Shown in pieces: positions 1-8,309 of a DNA stretch of 64,000 nt. The notes under the pieces were generated by a model, which saw only the letters and a program-made list of their open reading frames with translations, was not told where the DNA came from and did not search any database. The DNA lies in assembly GCF_039830095.1 (NCBI RefSeq), contig NZ_CP142435.1:1674001-1738000 (forward strand), written 5' to 3'. Both the position numbers and the translations under genes were made by a program. The DNA is from Dolosigranulum savutiense (lineage in GTDB: Bacteria; Bacillota; Bacilli; Lactobacillales; Carnobacteriaceae_A). How positions within the stretch are numbered: position 1 is the first letter of the stretch; the number at the start of each line of letters is the position of its first letter.

Positions 1-2
1 CT

Positions 3-191
3 AATACAGTATTTGTGATGTTATTTATCTATCTGTTCTTTACTGAAGATATTGCTTACTTGATGAATATTCAGATGGACAACATTGTCTATGGATTATT
101 AGCTATTGTTGTGACATCAGGTATTCCAGAAGCGATTATTGCAGCGATTATTGCACCAATTGTCATTAAACCGTTGAAGAAAATTTATTAG
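3..191 (+). CDS. ECF transporter S component, C-terminal end (partial)
   Basis: Open reading frame that enters from the left edge and stops with TAG at 189-191; only 62 residues are visible. It is almost entirely hydrophobic, with two membrane segments separated by a short polar stretch, and it ends in a basic tail (KPLKKIY). The Asn-Thr start of one helix and the GIPEAIIAAIIAP helix followed by a Lys-rich end resemble the last two helices of substrate-binding (S) subunits of energy-coupling-factor vitamin transporters. That family reading rests on pattern only; the substrate cannot be told. The stop lies 11 bases before the next gene, so both are probably co-transcribed. Confidence 0.5.
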   Translation, partial: NTVFVMLFIYLFFTEDIAYLMNIQMDNIVYGLLAIVVTSGIPEAIIAAIIAPIVIKPLKKIY

Positions 192-202
192 GAGGACTGT
201 TT

Positions 203-916
203 ATGAGTATGAAAAAACGATCAGATCGTTATAAACAACCAAAAGATGAGTCAAATTCGTTTGATCGCTTATTCTATTGGCTCATTGCGGGTTTATTTGT
301 TGTCTTAATTGCGATTATTATCTTTATATTTGTCTCAGGGGGCGATTCTGTTGAGCAAGTGTCTGATGATTTAGTCCAGCAAACAGAAGAAAGTAGCGAT
401 CATGCGGGTGCAGTAGATAAAAAAGATGAAGCGTCTGATAAAAATGAACAAACAGATAAAGCAGCAGATAAACAAACGACACAGAAAAAGACTCAAAATC
501 AGACTCAAAACCAAAACCAAACGCAACAACAAACACCATCTAATCAATCAGGAAATCACCAACAACAAGGTCAAGAAAGACAGCAAGGGGTGAATCAGCA
601 AGGACAACAACCTCAACGTGGCCAGAACCAAACGACCACTAATGGGGACACCTCTATCGTGAACGAAACCCCTCCGCATGATACGAATCATTATACTGAC
701 TTTAGCGATGGCTCTAGCGATCGTCTCGAAATTAGAGATAAAGTCAGTACCGTGACGGGGATTTCAGAGTCCGATATGATTGAGCGTTGGATTGGTAATG
801 ATGGTATTGCACGAGTTGAAGCGACGGTCGAAAGTCGCTCGACTGGCGCAAAATATATTGTGTATTTACAATATGGTAACGGACAATGGCACGTTGAGAG
901 TGTTCATAACAACTAG
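203..916 (+). CDS. YrrS-like DUF1510 membrane-anchored protein
   Basis: Protein of 237 residues. The N-terminus is basic and cytoplasmic (about 1-22), followed by one membrane helix (about 23-45), a long Gln/Asn/Lys/Asp-rich low-complexity linker (about 50-155), and a compact C-terminal domain of about 65 residues ending in GQWHVESVHNN. This layout and the C-terminal domain match the DUF1510 family (B. subtilis YrrS), linked to the cell envelope but without a defined activity. An AGGAGG-type ribosome site lies 6 bases before the ATG at 203, and a strong terminator follows the stop. The linker probably spans the wall layer so that the C-terminal domain sits outside the membrane; that is inference. 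Confidence 0.7.
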   Translation: MSMKKRSDRYKQPKDESNSFDRLFYWLIAGLFVVLIAIIIFIFVSGGDSVEQVSDDLVQQTEESSDHAGAVDKKDEASDKNEQTDKAADKQTTQKKTQNQTQNQNQTQQQTPSNQSGNHQQQGQERQQGVNQQGQQPQRGQNQTTTNGDTSIVNETPPHDTNHYTDFSDGSSDRLEIRDKVSTVTGISESDMIERWIGNDGIARVEATVESRSTGAKYIVYLQYGNGQWHVESVHNN

Positions 917-929
917 TTATATGAATGAT

Positions 930-959
930 AAAAACCTTGTTACATGTAACAAGGTTTTT
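930..959 (+). terminator. Rho-independent terminator after the DUF1510 gene
   Basis: Perfect 30-base inverted repeat with CATG at its centre, A5 on the left and T5 on the right. It begins 14 bases after the stop codon and separates the gene from the GTPase gene, whose start codon is only 18 bases downstream. Being symmetrical it could act in both directions. Confidence 0.85.
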
Positions 960-977
960 AAACATGGGAGAGATAAA

Positions 978-2195
978 ATGAAACAATATAGTGCACCATT
1001 TGATGTCGTTGATGATATTTTGAAGAAAACCCAGCAAGAAATTGAAAATATGCCGCCGATTAATATATTAGTTGTCGGGAAAACAGGTGTAGGCAAGAGC
1101 ACGTTAATTAACCACTTATTTCGTGATAATTTAGCGGAGACGGGAGTGGGTAAACCAGTCACCCAACATTTGCGCAAAATAACAAAGCAATACATGCCGC
1201 TTAATTTGTATGATACACGTGGTTTGGAGATGGATGCACGTGTACAGGCAGAGATTCAGACAGAAATTTTTGAATTGATCGATGAACATCAAGGGACTGA
1301 AGAGGCTATTCAATTTGTTTATTATTGTGTGAATGCCTTCTCGAATCGAATCGAAGAGTTAGAGATTAAATTTATAAATAAATTGGCCCAAAAAACACCG
1401 GTTGTTCTGGTTCTCACCCAATCTATTCAAGGACGAACAGATGATTTCCAGGCAGCTCTAGAAAAGCTGAATTTACATGTGGCGGCTATTCAACAAGTGA
1501 TGGCTAAACCGTTTGTTATTAATGATGAAGTGACGGTGGAGCCGTTTGGGTTAAAGGAGTTGTTGGATAAGTCTTTTGAATTAGTGTCGACAGATTATCA
1601 TCATACTTTAAATAATATTCAAATAGTTGATTTGAAGCGAAAAATAACGGCAGCACGGAAGTGGACGACTGGCTATATAACCTCAACCTTTGGCATCGGA
1701 TTTGTCCCCATACCATTTGCGGATGCATCGCTTTTAGTTCCCATGCAAGTGACGATGCTTGCCCATATTACAGCGATTTTTGGGATTGCGATGGACCAAT
1801 CTACATTAGTGAGTTTAATAGGAGCAGTTGGAGGCACAAGTTCGGCTACATTTTTGGGACGCACGATTGTATCCAATGCCTTTAAGTTTATTCCCGGTGT
1901 AGGCACAATTGTTGGGGGGTTAATTAGTGGAGCAACTGCTTCTACAATTACTAGCGCATTAGGATTTAGCTATATTGAAGTGCTCACGTTACTAGTAAAA
2001 CAAGAAAAAGTAGGTCCATTGAATATCCGAGCGCTCCAAAAAATGATGGTTAAACAATTTAAGAAGCAACTAAATCAGCGAAAAGACGCGATCAATACAG
2101 ATGAAGTCGTATTAGAAAAGTCAAAGATGAAAAATATCTTGACGCAAGCAACTCGAATAATTCGCCAATCGTTGAATAAACGAGAGCAATCATAA
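978..2195 (+). CDS. Era-like GTPase with DUF697 membrane domain
   Basis: The start at ATG 978 is preferred because GGGAGAGA precedes it, and the longer open frame from 780 runs through the preceding gene and terminator. This gives 405 residues. The GTPase domain shows the G1 loop GKTGVGKST (about residue 35), a DTRG G3 motif, and a TQS sequence near the expected G4 position instead of a clear NKxD. The C-terminal half carries hydrophobic segments with a PIPFADA motif typical of DUF697, a region that associates with membranes. Such proteins form a poorly studied clade near Era/IRG GTPases. No partner gene is evident. The absence of a canonical NKxD should be checked before assuming GTP specificity. 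Confidence 0.75.
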   Translation: MKQYSAPFDVVDDILKKTQQEIENMPPINILVVGKTGVGKSTLINHLFRDNLAETGVGKPVTQHLRKITKQYMPLNLYDTRGLEMDARVQAEIQTEIFELIDEHQGTEEAIQFVYYCVNAFSNRIEELEIKFINKLAQKTPVVLVLTQSIQGRTDDFQAALEKLNLHVAAIQQVMAKPFVINDEVTVEPFGLKELLDKSFELVSTDYHHTLNNIQIVDLKRKITAARKWTTGYITSTFGIGFVPIPFADASLLVPMQVTMLAHITAIFGIAMDQSTLVSLIGAVGGTSSATFLGRTIVSNAFKFIPGVGTIVGGLISGATASTITSALGFSYIEVLTLLVKQEKVGPLNIRALQKMMVKQFKKQLNQRKDAINTDEVVLEKSKMKNILTQATRIIRQSLNKREQS

Positions 2196-2205
2196 TAATC
2201 CATAA

Positions 2206-2234
2206 TTTAAAAGTGACGAGATACATGATAAAAT
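2206..2234 (+). promoter_or_regulatory. Candidate promoter of the Mrp operon
   Basis: TTTAAA at 2206-2211 and TAAAAT at 2229-2234, separated by 17 bases, lie between the GTPase stop and mrpE. Neither hexamer is strong, but the spacing is ideal and no terminator lies between it and the operon. Confidence 0.35.
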
Positions 2235-2267
2235 AGAGATGATCTGTTTAAAAAGGGTGAGATGACG

Positions 2268-2813
2268 ATGAAAAAAATAGTGTCTAAAGCGATAAAGGAA
2301 GTTGCTTCTAATATAAAAATTATGAGTGTACTGTTTGTGACGTGGATTATTCTCTTTGAAGAAGTTAATATCTTTGTAATTGTAACCGGTCTTATAATGT
2401 CGGTTGTTGCTATTTTGCTAACCGATATGTATTTGATGCAGGGAAATTATAATGATGAATATATGTTTGGTTTGCGCTCAATGATGCATTATTTTGGAAT
2501 CTTAGTTATTGAAATTTTTGTAGCAGGCATCGGTGTTATTCCGAAAATAATTTTGGGCGGTAATGATGTCTCATATGTAACCTGTGAGACAAAACTGACC
2601 GATGAATTTTTAATTAATATTTTAGCTAATTCAATTACATTAACGCCAGGAACCGTTACCGTAAAAAAATCAGGCAGTACTCTCCGCGTGCTAACACTGG
2701 ATACTCCCGATATAGCACGTGGTGAAGACCCTCGTCAAGTATTGCCGTTGAAATTAGAACAAGTGTTACTAAAGTATGAAGCAAAAGTTCAAAAAAGAGG
2801 CGAGAATGTATGA
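2268..2813 (+). CDS. mrpE: Mrp-type cation/proton antiporter subunit E
   Basis: First gene of a seven-gene Mrp/Mnh operon; subunit E is a small membrane protein needed for assembly of the multi-subunit Na+(K+)/H+ antiporter. The N-terminal part has three hydrophobic segments, and the C-terminal part has the family signature around SITLTPGTVTV, followed by a soluble tail. The ATG at 2268 has an AGGGTGAG ribosome site six bases away; an in-frame ATG at 2262 directly abuts that site and is less likely. The stop codon overlaps the start of mrpF. The length of about 181 residues is slightly longer than usual. Confidence 0.85.
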   Translation: MKKIVSKAIKEVASNIKIMSVLFVTWIILFEEVNIFVIVTGLIMSVVAILLTDMYLMQGNYNDEYMFGLRSMMHYFGILVIEIFVAGIGVIPKIILGGNDVSYVTCETKLTDEFLINILANSITLTPGTVTVKKSGSTLRVLTLDTPDIARGEDPRQVLPLKLEQVLLKYEAKVQKRGENV

Positions 2814-3073
2814 TGACATTTGATTGGTTTGTATTAACAGCTTTAATAATTTTGTCTATTGGCTCCATTTATCGAGTGATTGTGGGACCAACTGTCTGGG
2901 ATCGTATTTTGGGATTTTCCTTTTTTTCAGCCAAGATTATTATGTTGGGCGTGGTCTTTGGGGTATTAATTGATCGTGTATTCGTAGTAGATATTAGTAT
3001 GATTTATGGTATCTTAGACTTTATCGGGACAATTATGATTGTTCGATTTATTGAAGCAAAAGGTGATATTTAA
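2810..3073 (+). CDS. mrpF: Mrp-type cation/proton antiporter subunit F
   Basis: 87-residue protein with three membrane helices and the family pattern around RVIVGPTVWDRILG (about 22-35), a loop conserved in MrpF/MnhF. It overlaps mrpE by four bases and mrpG by one base (TAATG), which implies translational coupling. Two consecutive ATG codons are possible starts. It is a structural subunit of the antiporter complex in the cytoplasmic membrane. Confidence 0.85.
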   Translation: MMTFDWFVLTALIILSIGSIYRVIVGPTVWDRILGFSFFSAKIIMLGVVFGVLIDRVFVVDISMIYGILDFIGTIMIVRFIEAKGDI

Positions 3074-3375
3074 TGACAATACTTGACTGGTTTGCGAATA
3101 GTATTATTGTAATAGGATTAATTTTTGTGGCCATTGGGATTTATGGGACGTTTACGTTTAATGATTTTTTCAAGCGAACATTAATTATAGCCAAAGTGGA
3201 TACAGTTGGCTTTATTACAGTACTGGTTGGCTATATGATTCGGCAGGGATTCTCCTATTTTACGTTGAAGATTTTTTTAGTACTTATTTTGTATTTAATT
3301 ACAAATCCAATCTCATCGCATGCAGTTGTGCGGTCAGCGGATATGAGTGATTACAAAATTAAGGAGGATCGTTAA
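3073..3375 (+). CDS. mrpG: Mrp-type cation/proton antiporter subunit G
   Basis: 100-residue protein with three predicted membrane segments. The tail around TNPISSHAVVRSA (about 77-89) is the recognisable MrpG/PhaG signature. The start codon overlaps the mrpF stop. The ribosome site of the next gene (AAGGAGG) lies within the last codons of this one. It is a structural subunit of the antiporter. Confidence 0.85.
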   Translation: MTILDWFANSIIVIGLIFVAIGIYGTFTFNDFFKRTLIIAKVDTVGFITVLVGYMIRQGFSYFTLKIFLVLILYLITNPISSHAVVRSADMSDYKIKEDR

Positions 3376-3376
3376 T

Positions 3377-3940
3377 ATGTTTGAATTCTTACTGTTAGTG
3401 GCTGTTATTATACTTGGTTTTTTAACCGTTATGACAGACAGTTTAATGCGGACAGTTATCTTTTCAGGAACATTTTCATTAATAACAGCAATGGCGTATC
3501 TCTATTACAATGCACCAGATGTGGCGTTAGCTGAAGCGGCTATTGGAGTGGGGTTGTCAACTATTATGTATCTAGTTGCAGTAAAAAAAGTCCGGGTATA
3601 TGATGTTCTTTATATTAATGAAACGATTGAAGCATTCGATGATAGCAATATTGAAGCGGTCCAAGATACATTAATTCGGCCACTAGAACTTTTTATCGAA
3701 AAAACGGAGGAATTGGAACCCAATATTGCTTACACGAATAAGGATGCGGCAACTTACCAAGAGCGGGCAGAACATGATTTTATTATTTGTCAGCGAGATA
3801 ACTTAACCTATTTATGTGGAAAGACGACTGATGAAGTCTTTCAAGATATCATTGCCAATATGAACGACATTTTACACGATATTGAAGATATTCGTGTGAT
3901 TTATCTCGATCAGGAGGTGATGATAGATGAATCAGAGTAG
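3377..3940 (+). CDS. DUF4040/MbhD-like subunit (separate MrpA C-terminal piece)
   Basis: The start at ATG 3377 is supported by AAGGAGG nine bases upstream; a longer frame from 3347 lies inside mrpG. The 187-residue protein has three N-terminal membrane segments with the motif YNAPDVALAEAAIG (about residues 42-55), which in Mrp systems sits in the C-terminal part of the large MrpA subunit and in membrane-bound hydrogenases is the separate MbhD subunit. The acidic carboxylates of this helix belong to the proton path in known structures. The C-terminal 110 residues are soluble and acidic and look specific to this lineage. It overlaps the next gene by 14 bases. Its presence as a separate gene is the reason to think the system lacks a full MrpA. 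Confidence 0.75.
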   Translation: MFEFLLLVAVIILGFLTVMTDSLMRTVIFSGTFSLITAMAYLYYNAPDVALAEAAIGVGLSTIMYLVAVKKVRVYDVLYINETIEAFDDSNIEAVQDTLIRPLELFIEKTEELEPNIAYTNKDAATYQERAEHDFIICQRDNLTYLCGKTTDEVFQDIIANMNDILHDIEDIRVIYLDQEVMIDESE

Positions 3941-4628
3941 GAAAAAATCTGTCTATATAATTCAGATAATCCTCTGTATAACAGCAGCTTGTCTTATGTT
4001 ATTTATGTTTACTAATTTTTCTGAAACATTAGGAACACCGCTGAAAGAATTTTTTACAACTGATTTTTATGAAGAAACAGGTGCTAGGAATGCAGTGGCA
4101 GGTATTTATTTAAATTATCGCATGTTTGATACATTCTTTGAAGCATTGATGTTAATGGTATCTGTGATGGAAGTCATTAATGTGTCGTGGATAAGTAGTC
4201 ATAGTGAGTCTTTCGAGTTAAAATCACCGACGCAATCTTATGCAGGAGGCTCTGAAATTATTTCAAAAATGGTAGGAATTGTGTATCCCTTTGTGATATT
4301 GATTGGTTTTTATATGATCTTGAATGGTCATAATTCTCCAGGAGGGGGCTTCCAAGGAGGGACCATTTTATCTACGGTATTAATTACACGTTACTTAGTT
4401 CATCCAACGTTAGATCTGGATTTAGAAATAATAGAAGTGATCGAAAAAATTGTCTTCATGTTAATTCTCATTATTCCTATTCTCTATTTATTTATGGAAA
4501 TCGTACCGGTTACGGACTTATCCAATGAACTCTATATGATTGTGATGAATACGTTAATTGGTCTAAAAGTATTTTGTGGATTAACTGTACTATTTTATCG
4601 ATTTGTCTTTTATGAAGGAGTTTCTTAA
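3927..4628 (+). CDS. mrpB: Mrp-type cation/proton antiporter subunit B
   Basis: 233-residue membrane protein. An N-terminal extension of about 105 residues includes one or two helices and resembles MbhE-type sequence. It is followed by the MnhB domain with the signature NGHNSPGGGFQGG (about 132-144), a glycine-rich loop diagnostic of MrpB/MnhB. It therefore looks like an E-B fusion of the kind found in Mbh-like and archaeal Mrp modules. The start lies inside the end of the DUF4040 gene (14-base overlap) with a GGAGGTGATG ribosome site. Confidence 0.8.
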   Translation: MNQSRKKSVYIIQIILCITAACLMLFMFTNFSETLGTPLKEFFTTDFYEETGARNAVAGIYLNYRMFDTFFEALMLMVSVMEVINVSWISSHSESFELKSPTQSYAGGSEIISKMVGIVYPFVILIGFYMILNGHNSPGGGFQGGTILSTVLITRYLVHPTLDLDLEIIEVIEKIVFMLILIIPILYLFMEIVPVTDLSNELYMIVMNTLIGLKVFCGLTVLFYRFVFYEGVS

Positions 4629-4664
4629 TCATGACTAGGTATGAATGGAAAGAAGTGAGCAATA

Positions 4665-5012
4665 ATGGAATGGTTTAATGGTCAGACAGTTGGCATTGTA
4701 TTGTTTTTTATAGGCTTATTTGGTTTGATGACAAAAAAGACGATTATTAAGACGATTGTATCCATGTCTGTGATGGAATCGGGTATTTATTTGTTTTATA
4801 TTAACATTAATTATTCGCGGTCAAGTGTCCCGCCAATTGGTCAAGTGGCCGGTGAAGTTGTGGCAGATCCAGTACCAAGTGCCTTGATGATTACATCTAT
4901 TGTGATTGGTATGGGCGTCACAGCAATTGCGTTAACCATGTTCATGCATTATAAGAAAAAACACGGAATTACCTATTGGACACGCAATCGACATGAAAGT
5001 GAGGGACATTAA
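4665..5012 (+). CDS. mrpC: Mrp-type cation/proton antiporter subunit C
   Basis: 115-residue protein of the NuoK/MrpC family with three membrane segments; the conserved acidic residue in SVMESGIYLF (about 35-44) and the PSALMITSIVIG helix (about 70-81) are visible. It is homologous to complex I NuoK and takes part in proton translocation. The ribosome site is weak (GAAAGAAG). The stop overlaps the mrpD start (TAATG). Confidence 0.85.
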   Translation: MEWFNGQTVGIVLFFIGLFGLMTKKTIIKTIVSMSVMESGIYLFYININYSRSSVPPIGQVAGEVVADPVPSALMITSIVIGMGVTAIALTMFMHYKKKHGITYWTRNRHESEGH

Positions 5013-6610
5013 TGGCATTATATTGGTTTGTACTAGCACCTGTTATGTTAGGGATGGTATCTTTTGTGAGCCATAAAAAGTTGCGAGCACCGTTGCTAAT
5101 AACAGGGCAACTAGGGTTTATTTATTTTGCTGTCTCTGTCTTCTTAACTGTTAAAGCAGAGGGAAAAGTATTATGGCATGCAGGAGGGTATGAAGATGGT
5201 CTAGCCTTGACCTTGTATGCAGATCATTTAGCTATTTTTTTAGTCTTGATGACAACAATTTTTATGTTGTTTTTTATCGTTTATAGTATAGGACAACCTT
5301 ATTTTCAAGGGCAATTCACATTTTTATATATGGTTTTGCAAGGGGTTATGAACGGGTTATTCTTATCGAGCGATTTATTTAATATTTTTATTTTCCTAGA
5401 AGTAGCTACAGTCGTCGTAGCCATTCTGATTATGATTAATAAGGAAAAACAAGCAATCTATGATGGGATGATTTATTTTTTCGTTAATGTGATTGGGACC
5501 TCTTTTTTATTGTTAGGAATCGGAATGATTTATCATACATTTGGTCTGTTAGATATTCGCTATATTAAGGAAGCCATGCCATTGTTAGAGAATCCGAAGT
5601 CAATGATTTTGCCATTCGCACTGATGATGGTTACAGTTTCTTTAAAGTCTGCTCTGACGCCGCTCTTTAGTTGGTTACCAAAAGCACACGGAACCCCCAG
5701 TGCGCCGCCTGTTGTATCAGCTATTCTATCTGGAGTGTATATCAAAACAGGAGTGTATTTATTTATTCGGTTCAATGAGATGTATGCCCCCGTTTTGGAT
5801 ATAACACCATTCTTTTTCTGGGTCGGTTTTATTACATCGGTTGTTGGCTTTATGATGGCACTTGGCCAACATGATATTAAATTAATTCTGGCCTATCACA
5901 CGGTATCACAAGTCGGTCTTATTATGATGGGACTGAATATGCAAGCTGATATTGCTTATTGGGGTGCGATTTTTCATATATTAAACCACGGCATCTTCAA
6001 GTCAACACTGTTCTTAACAGCTGGGATAGTGTATGAGGAATATGGCACGCGCGATGTATTTAAAATTCGTGGCGTACTCAGACGGATGCCTCTAGTCGGA
6101 ATTGCAATGGGATTATCCGTGTTAGGTATTATGGGAGCACCATTCTTTAATGGCTCTATCTCGAAGTATATGATTGCGCATGGAACTTACGATTATGGAA
6201 TGACATTATTGTTAAATTTGACGAATTTAGGAACGATTATGTCCTTTGTTAAATATGGGACGATGTTGTTTGGTCGCTCAGATGTTGAACCAACAGGTGT
6301 GACGAAGTGGCCGGCACAGATATCTTCTTTTGTTTTAGGCGTGGCCTCTCTTCTGACGGGAATCTATGCTGTTACGTTAACAGATGTACTACTGAATTAT
6401 CAGGTGCAGGTGGATGCCGCTGAATATAATCAAAAAACCATTGTATTCTTCTTAATGGTTATTGCAGGTATAGCTTTTTACAATGGCATTATTAAGCGAG
6501 GAAGTATCTTGGAAGAGATCGGACACTTTGAACTATCATTTAATACGATTATTACAGCGATGGTGAGTTACTTTATCCTTCTTGTCAGTTATCTAAATTT
6601 TGTCTTATAA
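5012..6610 (+). CDS. mrpD: Mrp-type antiporter-like subunit D
   Basis: 532-residue protein of the complex I NuoL/M/N family with about 14 membrane helices, and the only full antiporter-like subunit in the operon. Visible family features are the lysine-bearing helix near SLKSALTPLFSWLPKAHG (about residues 210-227), the HTVSQVGLI motif (about 307-315), and the HILNHGIFKS motif (about 332-341) with a histidine and lysine in the proton channel. The last gene of the operon, it is followed by a short spacer. In normal Mrp systems MrpA and MrpD work together; here MrpD must act with the small DUF4040 subunit alone unless an MrpA lies elsewhere. Confidence 0.88.
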   Translation: MALYWFVLAPVMLGMVSFVSHKKLRAPLLITGQLGFIYFAVSVFLTVKAEGKVLWHAGGYEDGLALTLYADHLAIFLVLMTTIFMLFFIVYSIGQPYFQGQFTFLYMVLQGVMNGLFLSSDLFNIFIFLEVATVVVAILIMINKEKQAIYDGMIYFFVNVIGTSFLLLGIGMIYHTFGLLDIRYIKEAMPLLENPKSMILPFALMMVTVSLKSALTPLFSWLPKAHGTPSAPPVVSAILSGVYIKTGVYLFIRFNEMYAPVLDITPFFFWVGFITSVVGFMMALGQHDIKLILAYHTVSQVGLIMMGLNMQADIAYWGAIFHILNHGIFKSTLFLTAGIVYEEYGTRDVFKIRGVLRRMPLVGIAMGLSVLGIMGAPFFNGSISKYMIAHGTYDYGMTLLLNLTNLGTIMSFVKYGTMLFGRSDVEPTGVTKWPAQISSFVLGVASLLTGIYAVTLTDVLLNYQVQVDAAEYNQKTIVFFLMVIAGIAFYNGIIKRGSILEEIGHFELSFNTIITAMVSYFILLVSYLNFVL

Positions 6611-6636
6611 GAGAACATGATGAGAGGGTATAACGT

Positions 6637-6696
6637 ATGAAAATTGAATTTTTGTCGAATAAACGATATGATGAATCAGTAAGTATCAAGGATTAG
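6637..6696 (+). CDS. Possible 19-residue leader peptide or gene remnant
   Basis: ATG at 6637 behind a GAGAGGG ribosome site, 19 codons, TAG at 6694-6696, between mrpD and perR. The sequence is MKIEFLSNKRYDESVSIKD. It has no recognisable function. It may be the start of a gene whose body was lost, or a translated leader for perR, which begins 16 bases later. Confidence 0.25.
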   Translation: MKIEFLSNKRYDESVSIKD

Positions 6697-6712
6697 AGAA
6701 GGAACGATTCAG

Positions 6713-7138
6713 ATGAACTCAAAAGTAGAAGAGTGTATAAACCATTTAAAAGAGCATAATGTCCGAATTACCCCCCAACGTCATGCTATATTAACTTATT
6801 TAATTGAGACGCATAATCACCCGACCGCAGATGATATTTATCAAGCACTCGTGAGTGATTTTCCTAGTATGAGCGTGGCGACTGTCTATAATAATTTGCG
6901 ATTATTGATGGATATGAATATCGTGACCGAGTTAAAGTATGGAGATACATCGAGTCGCTTTGATTTTGTCGGGGAAAGACATTATCATGCTATTTGTTCA
7001 ATATGCGGAAAAATTAAGGATATTCATTATCCTGGACTCGATGATGTCGAGTTAGTGACGAGCACCTTAACGGGGTATGATGTGTCCTCTCATCGTCTAG
7101 AAATTTACGGAGTGTGCCCGGACTGTCAATCGCGTTAA
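6713..7138 (+). CDS. perR: Peroxide-responsive repressor PerR (Fur family)
   Basis: 141-residue Fur-family regulator. The N-terminal winged helix contains TPQRHAILTYL and VATVYNNLR; the C-terminal domain has the structural zinc cysteines C95, C98, C135 and C138. The five regulatory-metal ligands of B. subtilis PerR (H37, D85, H91, H93, D104) align one position earlier as H36, D84, H90, H92 and D103; aspartate at the last position separates PerR from Fur. It should sense hydrogen peroxide through metal-catalysed histidine oxidation and repress oxidative-stress and iron genes. It lies alone between the Mrp operon and folP. I saw no clear PerR box in front of it. Confidence 0.88.
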   Translation: MNSKVEECINHLKEHNVRITPQRHAILTYLIETHNHPTADDIYQALVSDFPSMSVATVYNNLRLLMDMNIVTELKYGDTSSRFDFVGERHYHAICSICGKIKDIHYPGLDDVELVTSTLTGYDVSSHRLEIYGVCPDCQSR

Positions 7139-7174
7139 GAGCGGTGCGAGATAAAAATTTAAGGAGGAATCAAC

Positions 7175-8110
7175 ATGTCACAGCCAAGAGAGACCATACT
7201 GTGTGGAATTATTAATGCAACCCCAGATTCGTTCTCGGACGGTGGGAAGTTCAATGAGGTAGAGAAAGCCGTTGAACGCGCCGGCGTATTAATAGCTGAC
7301 GGGGCAAGCATGCTGGATATCGGTGGAGAATCAACCCGACCAGGATCTGACTCAGTAGATGATCAAGAAGAAATTGAGCGAATTGTCCCAATTATAAAAG
7401 CGATTAAAGCAACATATGATGTGACGATTTCAGTGGATACGTGGAAATCCCATGTTGCTCGAGCAGCAGTGGAGGCGGGGGCCGATATGATTAATGATAT
7501 TACAGGCTTACTAGGAGACGCTGAGATGGCTCGAACGGCTCAGGAATTAGGGGTAAAGGTCATTGCGATGTTTAACCCAATTATCGCTCGACCCAATAAT
7601 AACAACTCCAAAAAATTTCGTCAATTTGGCTCTAACCAGCCGTTCAGTTCAGCGGAGATTGAGCAATTAGAAGACTTGGATATTGTCGGTTGTATGATGC
7701 GTTATTTTGAAAAAACACTAGATTACGCGCAAGCAGCTGGACTAACGAAAGAGAGTATCTTGCTCGATCCAGGCATTGGCTTCGGTATGACCAAGCGAGA
7801 GAATTATCAGTTGTTGCAGTCGCTAGATGTTATTACAGAAGCTGGTTACGATATTTTCCTCGGTGTATCGCGCAAACGATTTATTGTCAACACACTTGAT
7901 ACAGCAGGGATTAATGTGGATACGGATACAGAAGATGGGTTTTTTAACCGTGATCTAGGTTCAGCCATGATCTCAGCGATCGCCGCTTATAAAGGGGTCC
8001 GTATCTTAAGAGTACACACAGTTGCTGAACATCGCATGGCCGTATTGATGGCAGATCACATCACTCATGCCGATCAAATTGGGGATGTTGAATTTGATAG
8101 CTATCGTTAG
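7175..8110 (+). CDS. folP: Dihydropteroate synthase, variant family
   Basis: 311-residue TIM-barrel enzyme of the DHPS family: joins dihydropterin pyrophosphate to p-aminobenzoate in folate synthesis. Visible motifs are GIINATPDSFSDGG (about 11-24), DIGGESTRPGS (about 48-58), the DxW strand SVDTWKS, NDITG, LDPGIGFGMTKREN and the GVSRKRF loop with its catalytic lysine. The usual MHN/MHM motif of strand 5 is replaced by MFN, followed by a 40-residue insertion-like stretch (IIARPNNNNSKK onward). No other folate gene is nearby, so a folate role is likely but unproven. A good GGAGG site precedes the ATG and a terminator follows. Confidence 0.8.
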   Translation: MSQPRETILCGIINATPDSFSDGGKFNEVEKAVERAGVLIADGASMLDIGGESTRPGSDSVDDQEEIERIVPIIKAIKATYDVTISVDTWKSHVARAAVEAGADMINDITGLLGDAEMARTAQELGVKVIAMFNPIIARPNNNNSKKFRQFGSNQPFSSAEIEQLEDLDIVGCMMRYFEKTLDYAQAAGLTKESILLDPGIGFGMTKRENYQLLQSLDVITEAGYDIFLGVSRKRFIVNTLDTAGINVDTDTEDGFFNRDLGSAMISAIAAYKGVRILRVHTVAEHRMAVLMADHITHADQIGDVEFDSYR

Positions 8111-8129
8111 TTAGTATAATAGCAGTATA

Positions 8130-8160
8130 AAAACGCCTAGCACAGTTAGTTAGGCGTTTT
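8130..8160 (+). terminator. Terminator after folP
   Basis: Ten-base-pair stem (AAAACGCCTA / TAGGCGTTTT) with an 11-base loop, 20 bases after the folP stop. Confidence 0.85.
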
Positions 8161-8224
8161 GTAGCTATTTATCTGTTTAGGATGTCTGATGCTATTAAAA
8201 GATATCATTAATATGATTAAACCA

Positions 8225-8272
8225 ATAAAAAAGACTATCTAGAAATACTTTAACAAGAAAATTTCTAGATAG
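8225..8272 (-). terminator. Terminator of the tRNA-Ser transcript
   Basis: Twelve-base-pair stem (8235-8246 with 8261-8272) followed on the minus strand by a run of six T. It lies 38 bases beyond the 3' end of the tRNA gene and reads in the same direction. Confidence 0.75.
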
Positions 8273-8309
8273 CCTAATGACTTAATATGTACTGAGTAAG
8301 TACTAAAAA

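Noticed and set aside
780-977. Upstream extension of the GTPase gene
   Set aside because: It would run through the preceding gene and its terminator; the ATG at 978 has its own ribosome site.
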